A stretch of 10,261 nucleotides of DNA. Source: Rickettsiales bacterium (GTDB lineage: Bacteria; Pseudomonadota; Alphaproteobacteria; Rs-D84). Under the pieces are notes generated by a model, which was not told where the DNA came from, searched no databases, and was given only the letters and a program-made list of their open reading frames with translations. Below, one piece after another: positions 4,686-10,261 of this stretch. The DNA lies in the NCBI GenBank assembly GCA_031283565.1, contig JAITBM010000042.1:1-10261 (forward strand). The letters are read 5' to 3'. Numbering within the stretch: the first letter of the stretch is position 1; every line of letters begins with the position of its first letter. The translations under genes were made by a program, and so were the position numbers.

Positions 4686-6297
4686 AATACTGCCAGACGA
4701 TCTTGTGGATAAAATCGCCGCCGGCGAAGTAGTGGAAAGGCCGGCCTCAGTGATAAAAGAACTTATAGAAAACGCGCTGGACGCCGGAGCCACGGATATA
4801 GCTGTGGACATAGCCGACGGCGGGCGCACCATGATGCAGGTTTCGGACAACGGGCGCGGCATGGATCGCGGGGACTTGGAAAAATCAATCCTGCGGCATG
4901 CCACCAGCAAGCTTCCGGACAATGATCTTTTGAACATCAGCTTCATGGGATTCAGGGGCGAAGCTCTGCCCTCGATAGCTTCGGTCTCCGAGATGACGAT
5001 AGAGTCGAACGGACTTGCGTTGGATTGCGCGACGCGTGATATAAAACCGTCCCCGTGGAGTTCTGGCACCCGTGTAAAGGTGAAAAATTTATTCAAGAAT
5101 ATCCCCGCACGGCTGAAATTTTTGCGTTCCGACCGGGTTGAGATGATGTCGGCATCCGAAATCGTTAAACGGCTGGCTCTGGCGCGGCCCGATGTGGAGT
5201 TGGAAATGGGCAGGCTCCGTTATAAATCGTCGGTCCCCCTGTCGGAAAGGGTCGCGGAAATTCTGGGCGATGATTCTAGGGGCCGCATGGTTGAGATAAA
5301 CGAGCACGGCGGAAATCTGAAGCTTTCGGGATTCGTGAGCGAGCCGACTTTGCGCCGCGCCTCTTCGATAGACCAATATCTGTTCGTGAACGGCCGTCCG
5401 GTCAAGGACAAGGTTTTGGTTGGTGCGCTTCGCGCCGCATATTTTGATGTGATGCATGCGCGCGAATATCCGCTGTGCTGCTTGTATCTCGAAATTCCGA
5501 AAACGGATGTGGATGTGAACGTGTCGCCCGCGAAAACTGATGTGCATTTTTTAGAGCCCGCGCGGGTGCGGGATTTTATGGTCGCATCGATACGGAGGGT
5601 TTTGGCCGCGCGCCCCGGCGGAATACCACGGGCTGCCGGAGCGCCGTTCGAATTTTCCGTTCCGTCCGTCCCCGCTGAAGCGGCAGCACTGCCGTTGGAG
5701 CCGCAGCCTGATGAGCCGGTTGGCGAGGTTTTTTCCATGCCGCTCGGCTTTGCCCGGGCCCAGATAGGCAGCAAGTATATCATAGCCGAAAATGCCGACG
5801 GCATGCTGATAATAGACCAGCACGCCGCGCATGAAAGGATAACCTATGAACGACTAAGGGCGGGCGCCGTGAAACGCCAGCCGCTGCTGATACCGCTGAT
5901 ATTGAGCATGAATCCCGAACAGGTGGCGGCGGTCATGGAGATACAGGCCGATTTGGAAGAAGGCGGCGTCGTGGTCGGTGAATTTGGAAACGGCGTGCTG
6001 GCGGTATACGAAATTCCATCCGACTTCGAGCTGGATTGGGCGGCATGTTTGTCGGATGTGGCTGCCGAGGTTCTGGAAAACGGGCATTCGTCGGTTATGA
6101 AAGAGCGGTTGCATTTGAAACTTGCGAATTATGCCTGCCATCATTCGGTGCGGGCCGGGCAGAAATTATCGCTTGAGCAGATGAACGCGCTTCTGCGCGA
6201 CATAGAGTCTACAGAGCGCAGCGGCCAATGCAACCATGGCCGTCCGGTCTGGAAGAAGTTTTCGTTCGCCGAACTGGATTCGGATTTCGAAAGATAA
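4675..6297 (+). CDS. mutL: DNA mismatch repair protein MutL
   Basis: A 540-aa MutL, on the short side because the linker (about 315-355) is brief. The N-terminal GHKL ATPase shows E29/N33 with NALDAGA (33-39), DNGRGM (58-63) and GFRGEAL (92-98). The C-terminal dimerisation domain keeps the endonuclease motifs: DQHA-x2-E-x4-E (D381-E392), ACHHSVRAG (487-495), C519-x-H521 in CNHGRPV, and a terminal FER (538-540) at the FxR position. This predicts a nicking MutL that works without MutH, after mismatch recognition by MutS. The third motif has Asn where Pro is usual (CPHGRP), while the Cys and His ligands remain. The start overlaps the upstream gene by 11 nt and has GGGGG (4663-4667) as a ribosome site. 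Last gene of the greA operon. Confidence 0.96.
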   Translation: MPVRILPDDLVDKIAAGEVVERPASVIKELIENALDAGATDIAVDIADGGRTMMQVSDNGRGMDRGDLEKSILRHATSKLPDNDLLNISFMGFRGEALPSIASVSEMTIESNGLALDCATRDIKPSPWSSGTRVKVKNLFKNIPARLKFLRSDRVEMMSASEIVKRLALARPDVELEMGRLRYKSSVPLSERVAEILGDDSRGRMVEINEHGGNLKLSGFVSEPTLRRASSIDQYLFVNGRPVKDKVLVGALRAAYFDVMHAREYPLCCLYLEIPKTDVDVNVSPAKTDVHFLEPARVRDFMVASIRRVLAARPGGIPRAAGAPFEFSVPSVPAEAAALPLEPQPDEPVGEVFSMPLGFARAQIGSKYIIAENADGMLIIDQHAAHERITYERLRAGAVKRQPLLIPLILSMNPEQVAAVMEIQADLEEGGVVVGEFGNGVLAVYEIPSDFELDWAACLSDVAAEVLENGHSSVMKERLHLKLANYACHHSVRAGQKLSLEQMNALLRDIESTERSGQCNHGRPVWKKFSFAELDSDFER

Positions 6298-6333
6298 CGC
6301 GGCGCAAACTTTAATATATACATGCTCCGCGCG

Positions 6334-6368
6334 TGCCGCTGGACGCCGCTCCACGCCGGCTTGCGGCA
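6334..6368. terminator. Possible hairpin between convergent mutL and rarA
   Basis: TGCCGC (6334-6339) pairs with GCGGCA (6363-6368), with a nested TGGA/TCCA (6340-6343 with 6350-6353). The element lies in the 78-nt gap between the two convergent stops. It is GC-rich but lacks a T-tract, so it is not a standard intrinsic terminator. It may only be a structured 3' end. Confidence 0.25.
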
Positions 6369-6375
6369 AATCACT

Positions 6376-7653
6376 TCATCCCTTGCCCAAATCGCGGCGC
6401 AGCTTGTCCCAATAATCCAAACGTTTTTTTATCTCGCGCTCGAATCCGCGCTCTACCGGCTCATAAAATTTCTGCCGCCCCATTGATTCCGGGAAACAGT
6501 TTTGCCCCGAAAAGCCCGATTCGGTATCGGGTTCATATATATAGCCGTTGCCGTATCCCAAGTCCTTCATCATGCGGGTTGGCGCGTTCATGATGTTTTT
6601 AGGCGGCATGAGCGATCCGTATTTTTCGGCCGCTGCCCACGCCAGCATCTTCGCCGCATCGTTGCGGTTGCTTTTCGGCGCCGTGCCCAGATATATTACC
6701 AGCTGCGTTAGCGCAATGTCACCCTCCGGGGTTCCCATGCGCTCATAAATCTGCCAGCATGCGATTGCAAGCTGCACAGCCTGCGGATCGGCCAATCCGA
6801 TATCCTCCATGGCGAATCTGGTCAGGCGGCGGAACAGATATGCCGGATCCTGTCCCCCCCGCATCATGCGCGCGACCCAATAAAGCGCCGCATCGGTGTC
6901 GGACGCGCGAAGCGACTTGTGCACGGCTGATATCAGGTTGTAGTGCTCGTCCCCGGCTTTGTCGGAAAGAGATGGGCGCCTCTGAACCAGCGAATCCAAG
7001 GTCGGGACGTCAATGGCATTTTTTGGATCAAGGCTTGCAATATATTCTATCGTGTTCAGCAGGAACCGCGCGTCCCCGTCCGCCATTTCACACAGTCGCT
7101 TTTTTGCATCTGTGGTGATCGGCAGATCCCGCCCAAGCTCCGATACGGCACGTTCGATCAATGTGAAGAGGTCGTCGGCTACAAGCGGGCGAAGTACGGC
7201 GACATGGCAGCGCGACAAGAGGGCATTGTTCAGTTCAAAGCTTGGATTTTCCGTAGTTGCGCCGATGAACACGACAGTTCCGTTTTCAAGATACGGCAGC
7301 AGGGTATCCTGCTGCGTCTTGTTGAATCGGTGGATTTCGTCTATAAATAGCAGAGTCTTGCGTCCGAGCGCGGCGCTCTCTTTTGCCGTCTCCATGACCT
7401 TTTTTACGTCGCTTGTGCCGCTGAACACGGCGGACATGGCGACAAAATCCATATCTACGCCCGCAGCCATAGCCTTGGCGATAGTAGTCTTGCCGCATCC
7501 CGGGGGACCCCACAGGATCAGGTTTGACAATTTCCCCGAAGAGACCATTCGCCGCACTATGCCGTTTTCGCCAAGAATCTGCGGCTGGCCCACAATGCCG
7601 CCGATGTTTTTCGGGCGCATTTTATCGGCCAAAGGCTGCATGTTTATTTCCAT
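6376..7653 (-). CDS. rarA: Replication-associated recombination protein RarA (MgsA)
   Basis: A 425-aa AAA+ ATPase of the RarA/MgsA/WRNIP1 family, which acts at stalled replication forks and interacts with single-strand binding protein. Visible: Walker A GPPGCGKTT (49-57), Walker B LLFIDEIHRF (101-110, D105/E106), sensor 1 GATTENPSFELN (131-142), a probable Arg finger at R148 (LLSRCH), sensor 2 GDARFLLN (R196), and the family-specific C-terminal tetramerisation region with GGQDPAYLFRRL, MMKDLGYGNGYIYEP and FSGQNCFPESM. Length is normal. The ATG at 7653 lacks a ribosome site. An in-frame ATG at 7641 (residue 5) has GGAA about 6 nt upstream and may be the real start. The gene is convergent with mutL and divergent from the MucR-like gene. 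Confidence 0.95.
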   Translation of the reverse strand: MEINMQPLADKMRPKNIGGIVGQPQILGENGIVRRMVSSGKLSNLILWGPPGCGKTTIAKAMAAGVDMDFVAMSAVFSGTSDVKKVMETAKESAALGRKTLLFIDEIHRFNKTQQDTLLPYLENGTVVFIGATTENPSFELNNALLSRCHVAVLRPLVADDLFTLIERAVSELGRDLPITTDAKKRLCEMADGDARFLLNTIEYIASLDPKNAIDVPTLDSLVQRRPSLSDKAGDEHYNLISAVHKSLRASDTDAALYWVARMMRGGQDPAYLFRRLTRFAMEDIGLADPQAVQLAIACWQIYERMGTPEGDIALTQLVIYLGTAPKSNRNDAAKMLAWAAAEKYGSLMPPKNIMNAPTRMMKDLGYGNGYIYEPDTESGFSGQNCFPESMGRQKFYEPVERGFEREIKKRLDYWDKLRRDLGKG

Positions 7654-7678
7654 AATACCGATGTTTTACTTCAAGTTT

Positions 7679-7693
7679 ATTCTATGATAGAAT
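7679..7693. promoter_or_regulatory. 15-bp perfect palindrome, probable operator
   Basis: ATTCTAT-g-ATAGAAT is a perfect inverted repeat with 7-bp arms and one central base, in the 53-nt gap between rarA and the divergent MucR-like gene. It contains -10-like hexamers on the plus strand (TATGAT at 7683-7688) and lies 14 nt before the MucR-like ATG. A protein bound here would block that gene and probably rarA. MucR/Ros proteins bind AT-rich DNA and repress their own genes, so self-regulation is a reasonable inference. Confidence 0.5.
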
Positions 7694-7706
7694 CATATCA
7701 GACAAA

Positions 7707-8069
7707 ATGGCGAAAAACAATGATTTTACGATAGCGGTTGCGAACCTTGCGGCGGCGGCCGTAAAGAGGGATTCCGGGCTTTCGATAGACGAGGCGGTGC
7801 GCCAGGCAACAGAAAGCCTGCGCCGCACCGAGGCGTTGCAGCTTACGGCAAAACAAGTCGCCGATTCGATTCGCTCAGATTGCATAATATGTTTTGAAGA
7901 TGGAACGAAGCACAAAATGCTGCGCCGGTATATCTTGCGGAAATTCCGCCTAAGCCCCGAACAATACCGGGCAAAATGGGGTCTTCCGGACGATTACCCG
8001 ATGACGGCTCCGTCCTATTCGGCTCGCCGCGCAAAAATAGCAAAGGATTCAGGTCTTGGCAAAGTGTGA
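7707..8069 (+). CDS. MucR/Ros-family transcriptional regulator
   Basis: A 120-aa DNA-binding regulator. The N-terminal half (about 6-46) is the helical oligomerisation region; the C-terminal half is the Ros/MucR domain, ending in the signature EQYRAKWGLPDDYPMTAPSY and ARRAKIAKDSGLG. MucR-like proteins act broadly as nucleoid-associated repressors of surface polysaccharide, motility and cell-cycle genes. The zinc site is degenerate. In Ros it is C-x2-C-x9-H with a second His a few residues later. Here the aligned positions are C62, D65, Y75 and K79/F80, so only the first Cys is kept. Zinc-free members of the family still fold and bind DNA, so function may persist. No Shine-Dalgarno precedes the ATG; the predicted leader is very short. 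A perfect palindrome lies 14 nt upstream. Confidence 0.92.
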   Translation: MAKNNDFTIAVANLAAAAVKRDSGLSIDEAVRQATESLRRTEALQLTAKQVADSIRSDCIICFEDGTKHKMLRRYILRKFRLSPEQYRAKWGLPDDYPMTAPSYSARRAKIAKDSGLGKV

Positions 8070-8133
8070 TTGCCGTCGCAAACAACAAGCAAATGGTTAG
8101 ATCGGACCGTGTTAACAACAAAAAGTGATAAAA

Positions 8134-8745
8134 ATGTTTTTGAATAAGGATAAAACTGTGAATTGGAGGCGCCTCGCTGTGGCGGCAGCGCTAGTGGCAG
8201 TTGCTGTGGCCCTTGGATTTGCCGGGATTGACATGATTATGCTGCCCCCTCTGCGTGGATTCGACCGACCTGCATGGCATTGGTTTGAGGTATTTTTCAG
8301 CTGGAAGGTTTTGCTGGGCGCATCGGTTGCCCTATTTCTCGCCGCATATGCGATCAAGTTGGACAGAATGAAAATCGCGGCGTTGAATATGTCTGCCGCG
8401 ATACTGTTAGCCGAGTTTGCCGTGGCCGCGCTGAAAGTATTCGTCGGCCGCATGAGGCCGGTTATGTTCGAGACGATGGGGCAGACAGGCTTTGAGCCTT
8501 TCGGATCCGGTCATGCATTCCGATCGTTTCCCTCCGGGCATACGGCGGCGGCGTTCGCAGCGCTAGTGTCTCTGGGGCTTGCATTTCCTAAAATAAAGTG
8601 GGCGACCTGGGCTATCGCGCTGGCTGCGGGTGCTTCCCGTCTGTTCATTGGGGCTCACTTTCCGTCCGACGTGCTGGCTGGCGCCTTTATCGGCATGGTT
8701 GCCGCGGATGCTGTGGCTGCGATTCGCCGCCAGCTCACACGATGA
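8134..8745 (+). CDS. PAP2-family membrane phosphatase
   Basis: A 203-aa membrane protein of the PAP2 (type 2 phosphatidic acid phosphatase) superfamily. All three signature motifs are present: K-x6-RP (K101 to R108-P109, KVFVGRMRP), PSGH (133-136) and SR-x5-H-x3-D (S168, R169, H175, D179). About six membrane helices are visible, at roughly 14-31, 59-75, 81-100, 138-151, 156-169 and 181-197. Such enzymes dephosphorylate lipid phosphates at the periplasmic face: undecaprenyl pyrophosphate, phosphatidic acid or PGP, or lipid A (LpxE type). The substrate cannot be told from these motifs. The ATG at 8134 was chosen; an in-frame GTG at 8125 would add three residues, and neither has a clear ribosome site. 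It follows the MucR-like gene after 64 nt and may share its transcript. Confidence 0.9.
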   Translation: MFLNKDKTVNWRRLAVAAALVAVAVALGFAGIDMIMLPPLRGFDRPAWHWFEVFFSWKVLLGASVALFLAAYAIKLDRMKIAALNMSAAILLAEFAVAALKVFVGRMRPVMFETMGQTGFEPFGSGHAFRSFPSGHTAAAFAALVSLGLAFPKIKWATWAIALAAGASRLFIGAHFPSDVLAGAFIGMVAADAVAAIRRQLTR

Positions 8746-8760
8746 CAAGAAGGCAAGCCG

Positions 8761-8791
8761 CGCCACAAAAAATATGCAAATGGCGTTTTTT
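8761..8791 (+). terminator. Candidate intrinsic terminator after the PAP2 gene
   Basis: CGCCA (8761-8765) pairs with TGGCG (8781-8785) and is directly followed by T6 (8786-8791). The stem is short (5 bp) and the loop long (15 nt), so termination is probably weak. Its place, between the PAP2 stop and the next promoter, fits. Confidence 0.4.
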
Positions 8792-8792
8792 A

Positions 8793-8801
8793 TGATATAA
8801 T
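8793..8801 (+). promoter_or_regulatory. Extended -10 promoter for the outer-membrane-type gene
   Basis: TG-A-TATAAT (8793-8801) is a perfect extended -10 element with no clear -35 box upstream, as expected for this promoter class. The start would fall near 8808, giving a leader of only about 12 nt, made up of AAAGG (8808-8812) and a 7-nt spacer before the ATG at 8820. Confidence 0.5.
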
Positions 8802-8819
8802 TTCAGCAAAGGTTGAAAA

Positions 8820-9947
8820 ATGAAGAAGATATATATTCCGTTTTTGTGCGCAATTGCGGCGCGTTCGGCGCTTGGCGCATCCAGCACCGCCGACATGTCG
8901 TCTCCGCCTGCAAAAAAGGAAAAATACGAGACCGTATCCGATGAGATAACGGGCGGTCCGGCTCGCATAAAATCGTCAGCTGATCTTTATTATGTGTCTT
9001 TGACCCGGCGCGGCGGCGGCTTGTACAAGGATTTCAACGGCTGCGGTCCCGACGGCTGCGAGGGAATGGCCAGGTCTGCAAGAGCGGAATCAAAAAAGAC
9101 CGCCGACAACCGGAAATATAATCTGAACAATCCGTTCTACCAGCCATTGACCGGCCAGTTCGCGTCCATTACGGATTTGTCGTACAGCAATGACAGCCTG
9201 GATTTCAAGATTTATAGCGGCCAGCTGAATAACCATACCGGCAACTATTCCGCCGGCATAACCGCGTTGGCAGAAACGGCGTCATTCGGAATAACAGATA
9301 CGGTAATGATCATGGCGGCCGCAACATTCTCGCACGACAGCTTGAATTTGCAATGGGATTACGCGCCAGATGATTATGAAAATGCGTCCGGCGTTTCGCA
9401 ATGGGGCGTCGGATTGCGCTGGCGTTTTGCGAATGGCGATGATTGGATAGCCAATGCAATGCTGGCATATCAGGGGTACAAGGATTTGGCGTCATCGTTA
9501 ATGGGCGAGGCCAAGCTTGGGTATAAGAACGACGACACGATGATTTACGGATTTGCCCGCGCCTATATGATGAATTGGAGGGGGATAGACAGCTATGGCA
9601 TAGGCGCCGGCAACTATTATTTCACGCAGAAAGAAGGCGTTCAAAAATCCCTGTGGTACGATTCGGGAATCGGTCTTTTTGCGGCGATGAACTCAGATTG
9701 GTCGGCCGATCTGCAAGTCGCATATTCTGACGGAGAATGGCATCAGCAGCTTGGCGCGACGGCAACCATTTCCTATCAGCCGTGGAAAAGCGCGGCGGTG
9801 TCGGTCTGGGGAAGCATGGCTTTGTGGGACAGCGCGGATGGATTTGACAACTCAAATGTGTATTGGGGCGGCTATAATTACGGGGCTTCCGCATTCAGCA
9901 ATTACGGGCATTATGCGGCGGGCGCGAGCATTGCGGTGGTTTTCTAG
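8820..9947 (+). CDS. Predicted outer-membrane beta-barrel protein
   Basis: A 375-aa exported protein. The N-terminus is a signal peptide (KK, then a hydrophobic core, cleavage near residues 19-20 in SALGASS). Residues 21-105 are polar, Lys/Ser-rich and carry the only mature-part cysteines, C75 and C80 (GCGPDGC), which could form a disulfide. From about 110 onward the sequence alternates polar and hydrophobic/aromatic residues in strand-like blocks (SLDFKIYSGQL, GVGLRWRF, AEAKLGYKNDD-like, TMIYGFARAYM, AAVSVWGSMALW) and ends AGASIAVVF. A terminal Phe in an amphipathic strand is the outer-membrane assembly signal recognised by BamA. No specific family or transported substrate is recognised. AAAGG lies 7 nt before the ATG. 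Another exported gene follows after 17 nt, probably in the same operon. Confidence 0.72.
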   Translation: MKKIYIPFLCAIAARSALGASSTADMSSPPAKKEKYETVSDEITGGPARIKSSADLYYVSLTRRGGGLYKDFNGCGPDGCEGMARSARAESKKTADNRKYNLNNPFYQPLTGQFASITDLSYSNDSLDFKIYSGQLNNHTGNYSAGITALAETASFGITDTVMIMAAATFSHDSLNLQWDYAPDDYENASGVSQWGVGLRWRFANGDDWIANAMLAYQGYKDLASSLMGEAKLGYKNDDTMIYGFARAYMMNWRGIDSYGIGAGNYYFTQKEGVQKSLWYDSGIGLFAAMNSDWSADLQVAYSDGEWHQQLGATATISYQPWKSAAVSVWGSMALWDSADGFDNSNVYWGGYNYGASAFSNYGHYAAGASIAVVF

Positions 9948-9964
9948 AATAACAGGGGGAAAAG

Positions 9965-10261
9965 ATGGGAAAGCGAATTTTACTGGCGGCGGCGATGAGC
10001 TTCTTGAGTTTGAAGCCTGCATGCGCGGCGAACAGAACGGATATAGAGGATCCGATGTACCTTGGCGGGCTTGGGGATTTTGGGTCGAAGACATCGCTTG
10101 ATTTCGGGGAATATTTTCAGGCGCGCGAGATAGTGGAGTATGGATTTTCAAATAGGTTTTCGCTTGCGGCAGACTTGCGCTGGCGCCGCCGCAATGGTGA
10201 TCGGAAAGACGGCTTTTCTAATTTGGGGCTGATGGGGACATACCGGGCGGGGCAGGGTGAT
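9965..10261 (+). CDS. Exported protein, probable outer-membrane type (3' end outside window)
   Basis: An open frame of 99 codons that runs off the window without a stop. It begins with a signal peptide (MGKRILLAAAMSFLSLKPACA, cleavage probable after ACA, residues 19-21). The mature part has alternating strand-like segments (SLDFGEYFQAREIVEYGF, NRFSLAADLRWRRRNGD, FSNLGLMGTYRAG), typical of beta-barrel envelope proteins. AGGGGGA (9954-9960) is a strong ribosome site 4-5 nt before the ATG. The 17-nt gap to the preceding barrel-like gene suggests one operon and possibly a shared function. Short echoes such as LRWR-F/R-NGD occur in both proteins, too little to claim paralogy. Family unknown. Confidence 0.75.
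   Translation, partial: MGKRILLAAAMSFLSLKPACAANRTDIEDPMYLGGLGDFGSKTSLDFGEYFQAREIVEYGFSNRFSLAADLRWRRRNGDRKDGFSNLGLMGTYRAGQGD

Noticed and set aside
5089..5804. Overlapping minus-strand frames opposite mutL
   Set aside because: MutL is complete and motif-rich here; the antisense frames have no ribosome site or recognisable domain.
4134..6297. A new defence system formed by the unknown gene and the GHKL ATPase
   Set aside because: The GHKL protein is a canonical MutL with all repair motifs, and the unknown gene shows no nuclease or sensor motif.
7013..7687. Long plus-strand frame opposite rarA
   Set aside because: RarA on the minus strand has all AAA+ motifs; the plus-strand frame arises from codon bias.

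Overview
The window looks like chromosomal DNA of an alphaproteobacterium, probably an uncultured lineage. The evidence is a MucR/Ros-type regulator with the C-terminal YRAKWGLPDDYPM block, a J-domain protein with the Cys/His-rich N-terminus common in alphaproteobacteria, an alphaproteobacterial-style LptG, and a MutL that keeps the endonuclease motifs lost in MutH-containing gammaproteobacteria. Ile ATA codons are frequent throughout. No insertion sequence, prophage gene, CRISPR array, tRNA or rRNA was recognised. The genus assignment is left open.

Layout. (a) 1-200 is a non-coding leader with a good sigma70-type promoter (130-158) and a dyad over its -10 box, driving a two-CDGSH iron-sulfur protein (201-887). 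(b) 888-1081 is a convergent gap with an 8-bp inverted repeat. (c) A compact minus-strand operon runs right to left: lptG (3609-2581), a 43-codon small membrane protein (2566-2435), an XerD-type recombinase (2484-1558) and a J-domain protein (1561-1082). The genes overlap or nearly touch. (d) At 3599-3647 lies a divergent promoter pair whose -10 hexamers overlap in the palindrome ATTATAAT; a perfect 9-bp inverted repeat (3561-3581) sits nearby inside lptG. (e) A plus-strand operon, greA, an unrecognised 183-aa gene and mutL (3667-6297), has 10- and 11-nt overlaps. (f) rarA (7653-6376) is convergent with mutL and divergent from a MucR-like gene (7707-8069); a perfect 15-bp palindrome lies between them. 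(g) A PAP2 membrane phosphatase (8134-8745) follows. (h) Two predicted exported proteins of outer-membrane beta-barrel type close the window; the second runs off the edge.

How the genes relate. The middle of the window is mostly genome maintenance and transcription fidelity (XerD, GreA, MutL, RarA) plus envelope biogenesis (LptG). The right end is envelope-related (lipid phosphatase, putative outer-membrane proteins) beside a MucR-like regulator, a family that often controls surface functions. I see no convincing undescribed multi-gene system. The most noteworthy items are the shared-core divergent promoter with its nearby dyad and apparently leaderless lptG, the small membrane protein overlapping xerD, the degenerate zinc site of the MucR-like protein, the unknown gene locked between greA and mutL, and the palindrome upstream of the MucR-like gene.
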